This document shows positions 54,501 through 62,421 of a DNA stretch of 64,000 nucleotides, in pieces. Where the stretch lies: NCBI RefSeq assembly GCF_963678635.1, contig NC_087064.1, positions 9,957,671-10,021,670 on the forward strand. The letters run 5' to 3'. Each line of letters opens with the position of its first letter. Within the stretch, counting starts at the first letter, position 1. The notes under the pieces were generated by a model. The model saw nothing but the letters and a program-made list of their open reading frames with translations, was not told the origin of the DNA and ran no database searches. Made by a program: the position numbers and the translations under genes. This DNA comes from Symsagittifera roscoffensis (Eukaryota > Xenacoelomorpha > Acoela > Convolutidae).

Positions 54501-54579
54501 AGTGTCCAATCGATCTTACTTTCAATTCTTCTTTCCCTACATAGATTTGTCCAATTAGGTCTTCGTCGCATGTTATCAA
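48556..54579 (-). CDS. pol: E4 Pol: PR-RT-RH-IN plus C-terminal macro-like domain (2,007 aa)
   Basis: Uninterrupted. Protease: LLDTGAVLSVIP (D62-A65) and ILGRDFIRNFDV. RT at about 400-620: TLDLGSAFW (D483), MPFGLCNATATFQR, YVDD (548-551, genomic 52927-52938). RNase H: VLDTDASVV (697), EMFAV, RVDNRAL, QNADSLSKK. An acidic linker spans ~830-1190. Integrase: HDQMGHQG and CLAC zinc finger, D1304, D1363 and E1399; GPY/F-like KKWRGPFMITEV near 1536-1547. Acidic tail, then residues ~1850-2007: AICITADMSF, DFKREYQNVEF, GKYLCFLVTR, RLRDFMIERGIVEVSMPVYDPNRG, ELYAILHVVFAETEIMVHL, a pattern matching TARG1/OARD1-type macro domains. The open frame begins after a TGA just upstream; the first codon at 54579 is TTG, so it is probably expressed by a -1 frameshift from gag (frames overlap only ~12 bases) or through another route. 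Confidence 0.9.
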   Translation of the reverse strand: MITCDEDLIGQIYVGKEELKVRSIGHCAMLEEDAMHIGTEADVTGHVLDINGKKTQLRGLLDTGAVLSVIPIETWEKMGFDKGDLIDSRIRLSAANKGALRVLGRTPIIALNLGERNLWMSFIVVENLDESDQFILGRDFIRNFDVTIDLNNAMFRIRNPDRRYAIKPVNLIMANENKAPVFLSRRVRLKANEAAIVSLRMKNYNELSDNKQVCIVPNPNSQSAAVLGRSFSITKSGLCVSVLLNTLDIPITIQRGRKLGYALPVKTRYETIENSKQNEVVDCPNHRDKICILRRLQRIKDSSSLIKSLKSETDDGLSSCSNFPERPTLDEMQTDKPVLPEIEHLRGKLKDEQLEAIKDVLERNEEVFSRHKADIGCCNFVEHEIELEENAVPHREGARRMTPHKSDACRKEIETLLEYDMIEPSKSPWACGVVMAKKKGDQLRFCCDFRYLNSVTVKDAYPIPRIDESLSKLGDAKFFTTLDLGSAFWQVPLRKQDRDKTGFACELGLFQWKRMPFGLCNATATFQRLMAHALTGVTKKYGNLVMCYVDDVLIATPTLEDHIERLDEVFACMKRSGLKCKPSKCEILKDSIKYLGRMVDKHGIRPDPDAVEAVLTWKSPKTEHQLMSFLGFANYYREFIKGYADKVYPMQQLMRHKGKKFTWNNAAEESFQRIKKELCEAPVLGMPTEKGMYVLDTDASVVAISGILHQEQEWNGKTVLRPIAYGSKVLSDTEMKYGAPKAEMFAVVTFVEKYRAYLGSEPFKLRVDNRALSWLKTYSMDQSYIGRWIVRLDGYNMIIEHRTRDKHQNADSLSKKTEFYERQEQREADRPEIKDGFSFMDKETYDSLPLTRWLDKSGKPIEDHPELPKEPLEKTILKKSRGIPIGIMLKSKIVRETLKAKGYDLIQVEEGTVRIDEDLMRLLEKLSDDKPVIQGKGQEAQELTILRREETVNNTDVSKGSITDSKEVVRSLVEKIPEKILEQTKVRDKKVTFREEVEHLGLDQESGEWSRFMEEDETGEGKLSGEREEWDEDSDESSEDQDSLCMILAEEKIRQHDRELQTNPSSGTYNLEIQEVRGGEELEKIAVSRKPLRELSCNSNVRTNLVPEDDMKIVKRMICVKLSDDIHNPGEMNGQIMALKEHVKARYRLSDLIRAQKNDKMTSNLSKWIHSGVKEKGELEEDSYKILSQFYKEKRDLLYHTAEGVVACKRRDEEKILHKHNLIILPQLYQTEVLFRSHDQMGHQGIDKVQQRILHRFDWPGMRKACERWVNACLACLQVKDPKKMKFPLKSVESSEFNEVVQIDHQKICISEKGYNQILVIIDYFTKLAEAVPCQTASAEETCDHLITHWISRYGCPMTFQSDNGKAFVGDLTKELMKRSHIALAHSTTYHPQTNGLVERQNRTLVNMLRVYCSRYMTDWDKYLPQVVGAYNSTQHSTTGISPFMMLTGRERAMPITFFYPEYEGKRTSPQAYVKEAIKRQQELNELCRRNTAQAQMRQRKKYDEKILRAKPYEVGQYVWVFQNVIPPKGTKKLLKKWRGPFMITEVHQQGRFYRLSTGRAAHYENLKPHVPSPEDWCLPKDMEGLEYLVVEPACEVNEKGTREKNDGNENLSLDDNEKIEVESDAGSFVEEDWNDPEQNEVPKWMEPDRPTPPETRTGNRKRTGMRYNRYGDDFLIDKIQPDKLGDELLSAGELEAEEEWQVIDDGGHYPQDDYSTPELETDLEQSEIERRENTNLRILEWMRDVKDESREGQSIQQIDVSAANYMKTEDPLFGWTATDRPLDIPKDNSDPTTSTGTSINIFVRGVGVGLTHTENLMIKKLKEVRETSGLELEEEEPEPTIGRNFKTKFEIPNEYSENIMITDSDFILSNRTSAICITADMSFKSRLEADFKREYQNVEFLFRQRPGLGGIAALPPSVAQVPGKYLCFLVTRVNDRNTIDPEHVILELTRLRDFMIERGIVEVSMPVYDPNRGKLSSRELYAILHVVFAETEIMVHLHKKYYLSIA

Positions 54580-54584
54580 TCGAC

Positions 54585-55223
54585 TTAATGTCTTTTGTCA
54601 ATCTGATTTAATTTCGCCAACAAGTCACCCAGCTCAATGGTAGTCTCTTCATGGTCAGCTGTCGGTCTCTCTTCGGCCGTAGCCTCTGCTTTAGCTTGTT
54701 CCTCTCTTGGATTGGCTTCTGAGGTCTTCGTGCTCACTGTCCCAAATGTTCGTGCTCTTTCTGCTTTTGGTTCTTCAGTCACGTTTTCTTTTGTTTTTAT
54801 TCCGAACATTATTCCCAATTTTTCCGTAAAAGATGTCCTCTTTACTTGAGAGTCTTCTTTCACCGTTTCTTCGGTGTTGCCTATTGCATCTTCCGCGTCA
54901 TCTATCGGTGAGAACTCTATGGGTTTCTGGTTCGGTTCCTCTGCATTGGGCATTGGAGTTGACTCTGTCGCCATCTTCCTTGTTTCATCCACACTTTGAT
55001 CGGGTGTCTCTAGATCAATCTCGATGGTGGGTTCTACTCGCTCCCCTTCCGTGCCCTCTTTCGCCCTGTTCTCCGCTGTACTCCTTGTGCTGACCATGTT
55101 AACTGAAAAGTTCGTCTTCGTTATCTTTGGGCCCGTTGATGTCGTTCCGCGCAGCGATGAATTATATTTCGTGTTTGATCCACTTGACCTTTTTTCGAGC
55201 ACCGGTACCCTACTCCGCCTCAT
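54585..55223 (-). CDS. gag: E4 Gag N-terminal part (212 aa), capsid region deleted
   Basis: Starts with ATG at 55223. It has a basic N-terminus, MVSTRS, LETPDQS, STPMPN, IEFSPID, KRTSFTEKLG and a Glu/Ala-rich end, collinear with E2 Gag. It stops at the beginning of the predicted coiled coil (ELGDLLAKLNQID). The next sequence is Pol just before the protease, corresponding to about 7625 in E1. About 2.2 kb that in E1 encodes coiled coil, capsid and both zinc knuckles is missing. A protein of this size without capsid or knuckles could not assemble particles alone; it may be a cofactor, a dominant modifier or simply vestigial. Confidence 0.8.
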   Translation of the reverse strand: MRRSRVPVLEKRSSGSNTKYNSSLRGTTSTGPKITKTNFSVNMVSTRSTAENRAKEGTEGERVEPTIEIDLETPDQSVDETRKMATESTPMPNAEEPNQKPIEFSPIDDAEDAIGNTEETVKEDSQVKRTSFTEKLGIMFGIKTKENVTEEPKAERARTFGTVSTKTSEANPREEQAKAEATAEERPTADHEETTIELGDLLAKLNQIDKRH

Positions 55224-55499
55224 TATTTCTATTTACAACTGCTCCTATTTACAATTTTATTATATACACGATTCTATTCTAAGGGTAAAAAAAAATATTT
55301 TTTGTGGTAACAAATTCTGTACAACGTGTTAAAAACCTTATCCAATTCTCTTTCTAAAACCTCCGAAAAACTTTCCTTAATTTGGTCTTAACCGTACCTA
55401 TTTCGATTTGTCTTATTCTGTCTTAAGACACACTTGTTGTGATTCTACTTCAATTTTTATACCGTCCCAAGACTATTCGTCACTATCACAGTACTCTCC

Positions 55500-56068
55500 G
55501 CTAGTGTCCTAAGACCCTTGTACCAAGACTACTGTCCCCAGACTAGTGTCCCAAGGCTAGTGTCCCAAGACTACTGTCCCAAGACTACTGTCCCAAGACT
55601 AGTGTCCCAAGGGTAGTGTCCCAAGACCAGTGTCCCAAGGCTAGTGTCCCAAGACTAGTGTCCCAAGGCTAGTGTCCCAAGACTACTGTCCCAAGACTAG
55701 TGTCCCAAGGGTAGTGTCCCAAGACCAGTGTCCCAAGGCTGGTGTCCCAAGACTACTGTCCCAAGGCTAGTGTCCCAAGACTACTGTCCCAAGACCAGTG
55801 TCCCAAGACCAGTGTCCCAAGGCTAGTGTCCCAAGACTAGTGTCCCAAGACCCTTGTCCCAAGACCACTGTCCCAAGACCCTGTCCCAAGACCACTGTCC
55901 CAAGACCACTGTCCCAAGACCACTGTCCCAAGACCCTGTCCCAAGACCACTGTCCCAAGACCCTGTCCCAAGACCCTGTCCCAAGACCACTGTCCCAAGA
56001 CCCTGTCCCAAGACCACTGTCCCAAGACTGCTCTGTCCCAAGACTTCTTCGGTACTGTCCCAAGACTC
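55500..56068. repeat. E4 leader minisatellite (13-15-bp unit)
   Basis: About 40 units of GTCCCAAGACTAGT, GTCCCAAGACCACT and shorter GTCCCAAGACCCT on the plus strand. All frames on both strands are open over much of it because unit lengths avoid stops; the predicted SWDSGLGT-type or SQDHCPKT-type products are artefacts. Unit variants are organised in blocks: the series at about 55590-55680 recurs at 55690-55780, indicating block duplication. Confidence 0.92.
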
Positions 56069-56885
56069 GTCACGGAGTGTCTTCCTCGTTGTAGGGTCTT
56101 CTTGAATCACCGTACCTTGTACCACCACTCAAGCTCTAGTAAAATTTTCCCAAAAACCCTCTCTTAAAAGCCAAATGCTGACCCCCCTCTTCTTTTTGGT
56201 TGTTTCTATTTCAATGTAGGTGCGCAGGTATCTTGTGATCACCTGTTCGTATAAAACCAAACACAAATCCTCACTAAAATGCAACGAAAATCTAAGTAAG
56301 AAAAATAATAAAAACAGAAAAATGAGCCCACCTGAAATTCAAAGGTGACCAATGTCTACCTTTCGTCGAAAAAAATGTCTGGTACCTAATTGCCACGCGT
56401 TTTCCTCCCCCCACTAGTGATCTTATGGGGTTTCACAAAAGCTGTTTATATCCGGTCCCCCCTACCAAACCAACCAGCGTACCAGTCTTAACTCGAGTTG
56501 AATTTTGGATCTCCACCTAATATTACCAACGCGTGTTAATTTCTAATGTAACTAAGTCAACGATGTCGACTAATTAGTTACTCTAATTTCCCCCTTTTTA
56601 CAATTTACAACCGCCAACCTCTAACTTAACCAGTCCCCCTTCTAACCTCCCCCCTTTCTAGCCCCCCTTATTAAGCCTAAAAATTACTTTAAGCGCCGGG
56701 TGCTAAACCTCTCAAGAGAAAACCGTAGACCTGTTTCCAGGCCTGCTCAAGTAAAAACGTTCCTCAAAACTGGGGGATTTCGCTTATCCAATTTTACACT
56801 TATCTCCTATAATGTAATGTGGATTCTAACGATACCCGTTCTGCCCAACTTGAGAACTCGAGAATTGCCAAATCCTTCTTGGCTG

Positions 56886-57079
56886 CTTTCCCACTCGACT
56901 GGTCACCTGTTCCAGTCCAGTCTCCTATTGGTTCAGCTCAAGTGTCCCTGAACCACTTTCCCACTCGGCTGGTCACCTCTTCCAGTCAAGTCTCCTATGG
57001 GTTCAGCTCAAGTGTCCCTGAACCACTTTCCCACTCGGCTGGTCACCTCTTCCAGTCAAGTCTCCTATTGGTCCAGCTA
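56886..57079. repeat. Three ~70-bp tandem repeats in the E4 leader
   Basis: Units start at 56886, 56956 and 57026 with CTTTCCCACTCG, followed by CTGGTCACCT, CCAGTC and GTCTCCTAT. Units two and three are nearly identical; unit one differs slightly and unit three is truncated. E2 lacks this section. Confidence 0.85.
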
Positions 57080-57540
57080 AGTTCCAAGCTATCTGAAAAC
57101 CCTTGACGACGCCCCACTTCGGGCACTTTATTCGGTTTACTGGTTTAAATTGCTAGGTTGATCGAAACGATCGAACTTGTAAAACAGTATGGGTATACTA
57201 TTTAATTAATATAAAGGTTTGATCCAACTAATCTGGTGTCAAAGTCACTGTCTTTTTTCGTTTTATGGTTTTTGTTCCTTTTTCTATTCTTTTTTGGTTT
57301 TTGTTTTGCTTTTTGTCTTTTTGCTCGTGTTTTTGTCTCCCTAGTTGCCCCCCTTTACTCGGTTAGCTAAGCCTCGTTCGGAGAGCGTACCAGGAAATTT
57401 TCTCGAGTTTTCTTAAAAAGCTATCACGGTACAACCGGAAGGTTTGCACGTTCCTGTCGAACCGTACCGCCGGTACTCTAGAATGGGCATTCAGCCCGAA
57501 GCTGTCTCAAGTGGGTTCGACTCCGTAGTCTTGATGTCGT

Positions 57541-57558
57541 AAACACCCAGGAGCGCCA
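57541..57558 (-). promoter_or_regulatory. E4 candidate primer-binding site
   Basis: On the minus strand TGGCGCTCCTGGGTGTTT starts 11 bases after the LTR end. It shares the first eleven bases with E1. The tRNA is not identified. Confidence 0.5.
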
Positions 57559-57569
57559 TAAAAACACTA

Positions 57570-58485
57570 TGTAACATTCGTCTACTGCAGTCACACATGA
57601 GGCCTAAGAAAAATAGGCCCTATAACCACTGGCTCAAGGGTCAGGGACACTATCTCTTGTGTTTTTCTACCTCAAGAACGGTCGGAGCCAGTTCGGTTCG
57701 CTTGTGACATGAGACTACGACCCGTTACAGCTTAAAGGCTACTACTAAAATATCCCCCCACTCTAGAATTAGAAACGTCCCCATACTTAGGTCTCTAGAT
57801 ACCCAAAATACATGAACGCCGTTAAAAACCGGGTTGGAACAATCCGTTAAGTTGCTTTTTTCTTAGACAGTGGAACTTTGATCCATTTCAGATGGATCAA
57901 CCTAAAACTCGCCTTACCTCAACATAACAATCATAAAACACACTCTAGAATTTAAATTAAGTACTCACATTGTAGCACGCTCAAGAACCAGGAAGTAAAT
58001 AAGTCGGTAAGCAACTCAAGAATTAATAAAGTAACTAAAATGAGTTTAATGTTAGTCAGTTTTAATAATAAGAATAAGTTTTTTCTCTAGACTGTAAGTT
58101 CTCGTGAACCATTGGGACACTCTAGCTGTCCACCTTTCCACCGAAGGTTCACTCTAGTCCAGTTCCGAACAATACTCCAGTCGTTATGATCCAATTCGAG
58201 GGAATGCTCTCGTCTCTGTCACAGATGGGACAGCTCTACTCTCGATTATTATAGTGATGGAAATTGCGAATAGCAATTTCCTACTGCTTTTTCTTGCGAC
58301 TTTCCCGCGTTTTCGACTCAATTGTTCTGAAATTGTTCTGATCTCTTTTTCTGATTTTCAGTTCTCGCGAGAAAATCGTGCATGACAGGTTCCATTCGAA
58401 ATTTTGAAAAATTAAATTTCACTCCAAAATCAAGTGTTTTTTGCTTCTCTCAAGGTCAAACTTCCAAATATGACCGACTGGCACA
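57570..58485 (-). repeat. E4 5' LTR (916 bp)
   Basis: Near-perfect copy of 37822-38737. On its outer side it is followed not by E3 but by more E4 internal sequence including the same polypurine tract, so it is the shared middle LTR of a tandem array and not a simple outer LTR. Confidence 0.93.
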
Positions 58486-59206
58486 TACTCCCCGGACTCG
58501 AGATCGATGTCCTCATCGCGCGCTGTCTTCTGCCAGTGAGTCCCAGAAAAACCGAGTGTTGCTCAAGATACAGTGCCAGTGGTCATTTACAGAAGTTTGC
58601 AGCAGATTTAAGCTTATCTACACCCCAAAATTCACAGCCATTTAAAATTTCCACACTATTGCTAAACAGCAATCAAAATCTGCATACACCTGCACCCTTG
58701 AATTTTCGCTTTTCAAGCCAATCATTTTAAAATCTCTTTTGTCCTATTCAATCAGGAAATTGTCATGCAGCGTTTCGATTTATATAATAAATATAGTATA
58801 TTAGTAACAATATTTGCTTTGTTAAAATTTCTTTTTCGTGAATCCAAGTTTCACTCGGATCCACGCTCAAGCCCCCCTTCCCTCTCAAGACTCGAGATCC
58901 ATCCGATTTGCCCATTCATCTCGTGCTCTTCGTCTTGGAGGTACTGCATCCTGAAGTGCTAGATGCGGCAAACTGTCTCAACAGTTCCTCTTCATCATCG
59001 GAACTAATCACAATCTCCTCCCAAGCCTTCAGCTGTTCATAGGATCGCATCCATTCTCTCTGCTCCTGCAATCTCTTTGCTTGGTTGGGTAGTGCCTTCA
59101 CCCTAGCTTCTCGGTTCAAGCAAAAGGAGTTGTGCAGGCTCAAGCTCACGTTCTTCGCCAGGTCTTCCTCTAGTATCGACTCCCTCGCTTTGGTATTGTC
59201 TCTAGA
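58486..59206 (-). pseudogene. Truncated upstream E4 copy (end of ORF3 and 3' UTR)
   Basis: Repeats 38738-39458 with about four differences. It carries the last ~95 codons of ORF3 (from SRDNTKARES to the stop at 58916) and the 3' UTR. At 59206 it joins E3 RNase H in frame (HKALV then SRDNTK) with a few bases of shared sequence (TCT/GTCT), typical of a microhomology deletion. The fused frame 58916-59368 is therefore a chimera of two elements and not a gene. Confidence 0.9.
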
Positions 59207-62205
59207 GACCAGCGCTTTGTGATCTGTAGCGATTACGAATTCCTTACCTAATAAATAGTGTTTAAATCGGTCAACCGACCATACAACTGCAAGCAGTTCG
59301 AGCTCATTTGTGGAATATTTTTTTCTTGTGTGTTTAGGTACCTGGAAGCAAATGCGATTGGTATCCACTCCCCCTCAGCGTTTTGTTGTTCTAGCGATGC
59401 GCCCAGCCCACTGTGACTGGCATCACATTTCACCCTAGTGTCTAAACTGGGGTCATAATAATGAATTTTTGTTATATTCGCAACTGCTATTTTTATTGAC
59501 TCGAATATTTCCGAATGTTCTTCTTTCCATTCGAATTTTTTTACTTGAATTTTTACACTTTTGAGTTTCTTTTTCTCATTTTCTTCGCGTAATAGTGGTC
59601 TCAATTTTTCTATTAGCGTAGCCGCATTTGGGATGAACTTGGCCAGATGGTTTATACTACCTAGAAATGATCTAAGTTGTTTCAGTGATGTTGGCGGGCT
59701 AAGCTTTAGTATCGCTTCTGTTTTTGTGATCTTAGGAGAGATTCCATCCGACGATAACTTATGCCCCAACCAATTCACCTCCTGTTGAAAAAATTCACTT
59801 TTCGACAGTTTTAATGCCAAATTCTCTTTATCTAGCTTTTTTAGGACATTCATAATCAATTCTTCATGTTCTTGTTCACTCCCTTTTGATACAATGAGTA
59901 TATCGTCAAGAAAACAGAACGTGTTTTCCGCATGATTTAATGTTCTGTCCATAGCTTTTTGAAACTCTGCTGGCATGTCTGCCAAACCATAAAATCCTGT
60001 TAGGAATCTGTATGTACCAGTGGCTTGCCCACCTATGATGTTGAAATTGCATTGTTTCGCTGTCTCTGCAGTCAGCTTTAGTTGACTGTACGCGTACTTC
60101 AAATCTAGTACTGAGAAATACAGTTTCCCGTTTGTGTTCGCTGTGACAATTTGACTAACACCGTCTATCAATTCGTCCAGATTTGGCATTTGATATTTGT
60201 TTTTAAACAATTGTCTATTGATGGGTTTGGCGTCAAGCGCCAACTTTATGGAATCATCTTTTTTCACTGTTATTACAATAGGTGCTATAAAACAATCACT
60301 AGTGCATTTGTCTAATCGTTCTATATGCCCTTCTTTTAACAGTTTTTTCATTTCCTCGTACACTTTCTCTTGTATGTGTATCGGAATGCGTCTCCCCTTT
60401 TCTTGTAAAGGGCAGAGTGGGTATTTGAACTTTTTGCTAACCACATGGTTTTTGGAGCACCCTTGACGATCGAAAAGATTCTTAAATTTACTATAAAATT
60501 TGTTTTTCCAACCTTCTGACTGTTCGCACAGTAAGACATCAAACCTCGTCTTTTCTTTTGGTGCCAACTTCTGTGTTGTGTGTATTCCCACTTTGCTCTG
60601 TAAATCCAGCCCCAAAATACACCGTGTGCGTCTTTCTGTGATTAAGAACGATGCTCCCACCACTTCCCACCCCGCCGAACGGATGTTCGTGGTGATTGCA
60701 CCCAGTATGTTAATCGGCTGCTTGTTGTAGTCTACAAATTTTGTAGTCAGATTGAGATTCTCCCGTGGAATGAATTTGGTATTTTTCGAAGATTCTAGAA
60801 TCGTCTTTGCAGTCGCCCAGTTCAAGAAAGATACTGGACTACCCGTATCAATGGTCATATTTATGATCTGATGATCGATTCTCACCAGAGCCTTTAGTGA
60901 CCTTATTTGTTTCGATCGAGTATTTCTTCTGATGTCAACCTTTTGTACATCCTTTCTGTGCTTGTCGGTTTCTTTGTTTTTATTCGATTGCCGTTTTATA
61001 TATTCATCAATTTCTTCCAGCGAAGATAGTTCTGATTCGACCGACATAATTTCGAATTCCTCACACGATTCGAATGACTGAATCAGATTACACTCTTCAT
61101 CTGAGCTTGATGATTTTTCTGCAATCTCATTCACTTGTTGTGATTTACACATTTTAGCGAAGTGGTTCGTTTTAGAACAATTCTTACATGTTTTACCCAT
61201 GGCCGGGCATTTCTTCAGATGTCCTTCTCCGAATATTCGACCACATCGGGTACACGTCTTTGAATCTGCAAAACTTCTCCCCTCCTTTCTGTCTGCAAAT
61301 TTCTTTCTATACCCACTGTTTGCTTGTCTTCTTCCGCTAGCATTTTTGTTACCGATACTCATTATGGGTTCTTGTTTTATCTTCGCTGCCCCATTTACCT
61401 GAACTGTACTTGCAGTTATTGCGTTAGTTTTCTGAAACGCCTGTGTTGTCTGTTTACTTTGTTCAAACTTTAACGCTCTTTTCAGTACTTCTTCCGGTGA
61501 AAATGTTTCAAATGTCAATGTGTCTTGTAATACCACATTCTTCATTTTCGAGATGAATAGGTCCCGCACTAATTGATCCTCCAGTGTTCCTAGCTCAGCT
61601 TTTGCTGCTTGTGCAGTTAGTGCTGCATGAAATGCCTCGAGTGTTTCCCCAGTTTCTTGTGATCGATTGAATAATTTGTAACGTTCATATGTAACACTCT
61701 GTGATTTATCAAATGACACTTTCGCCAATGCCACCATCTCTCGAAATTCTAACTTTGACACTTCCACATGGGGGTTCTTTTGAACGAATTTCTTCTTACC
61801 TTCTGTACCCAACGCCAGGAATAGTCTGGAAGCGACTCTTTTCTGTACCTCGTTGTAGTATACGTTGTGACCAACCTTTGGACCTCTAGCTCTTCTTTCT
61901 TCATTTTCCAGGTTAATTTTATCTCTAGCTAGTTGATCTCTGGCTTCTCTATCAACAATCGCCTGTGCATTTTCGTTTTCCCTTGGAGTTTCGGGTCTTG
62001 GTAATTGTTCCAACAGAACTTCTTTTGGTTCTTGTAACAAAAGTTCCGGGTCCACGCTCTCCTTCGCGGTCACTGCCACCAAAAAAAATTGATCTAGCCA
62101 TATCCTAAAATTCCAGGGAGGGTCAGAGTTCGCGGTTGTCCAAAATACTGGAATCCCCATGTCCGTTCTGTTGTCTTGGGACAGGAATCCTGCTGGCTGC
62201 GCCAT
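59207..62205 (-). CDS. gag-pol: E3 Gag-PR-RT ORF with frameshift in RNase H
   Basis: ORF of 985 codons from ATG at 62205 to 59248. Gag: helical N-terminal part to about 260; zinc-binding CTRCGRIFGEGHLKKC and a classic knuckle CKNCSKTNHFAKMC near 340-353. Protease: TIDTGSPVSF (D453). RT: SVLDLKYAYSQL (D701), YGLADMPAEFQKAMDR, FCFLDDILIV (D767, D768). RNase H starts KCDASHSGLGA (D928). At a run of seven A (plus-strand T at 59318-59324) the frame shifts: one more A would restore RNase H (YSTNELELLAVVW, TDHKAL), which continues in another frame until the E4 junction at 59207. So there is one frameshift, possibly a sequencing or assembly error in the homopolymer, plus the E4 insertion. Confidence 0.85.
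62187..62204 (-). promoter_or_regulatory. E3 candidate primer-binding site, overlapping the gag start
   Basis: On the minus strand the LTR ends ...ATCACA and TGGCGCAGCCAGCAGG follows immediately. The A that ends the LTR is the first base of the gag ATG, so start codon, LTR edge and primer-binding site coincide. The tRNA is not identified. Confidence 0.55.
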
Positions 62206-62421
62206 GTGATAGCTGTTGAATTATCTCAAGTATTTGTAAAACAGAATAAGTAAAACGTTTTAATTTAGACTGCTAACTTGTCTTATTTTAGATCTGAGAT
62301 CATGCCTGTCTTTTCATGTCTCTCTATCAACAGCAATGTCCTAACTGACTATTGCGTTTGGCCTGCAATGAACGGCCTTGAATAATAATAACAATACATA
62401 ACAGAATAATTAATAGCACTA

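Larger units (their letters stand above)
55224..57569 (-). other. E4 leader (2.3 kb)
   Basis: Noncoding region between the 5' LTR and gag. It contains, in minus-strand order, the primer-binding site, three ~70-bp direct repeats (56886-57079), segments shared with the E2 leader (GAGAGGTTTAGCACCC near 56700) and the GTCCCAAGAC minisatellite (55500-56068). Its length is unusual for a retroelement leader and suggests a structured or regulatory RNA. Confidence 0.75.
37822..58485 (-). mobile_element. Element E4: young 20.7-kb Gypsy-like element with macro and SGNH domains
   Basis: Minus-strand element with two 916-bp LTRs offset by exactly 19,748 bp, a primer-binding site, leader, Gag N-terminus, full Pol, a third ORF of 2,959 residues and a polypurine tract. 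By eye the LTRs differ at about one position (37851 T versus 57599 C), so insertion into E3 was recent. The Gag capsid/nucleocapsid section is missing, so the element is probably not autonomous. A further 721 bp of E4 3' internal sequence lies upstream of the 5' LTR (58486-59206), so the structure is a truncated tandem copy. On the 3' side the LTR joins E3 at 37821 (TCCAA on the plus strand); no matching duplication exists on the other side because that end is deleted. Confidence 0.93.

Noticed and set aside
55500..56068. Could the regular short repeats be a CRISPR array?
   Set aside because: Units are directly adjacent without unique spacers, and the context is a eukaryotic retrotransposon.
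58916..59368. A 150-residue ORF fusing RNase H and a serine-rich tail
   Set aside because: It is the accidental in-frame junction of E3 RNase H with the end of E4 ORF3.
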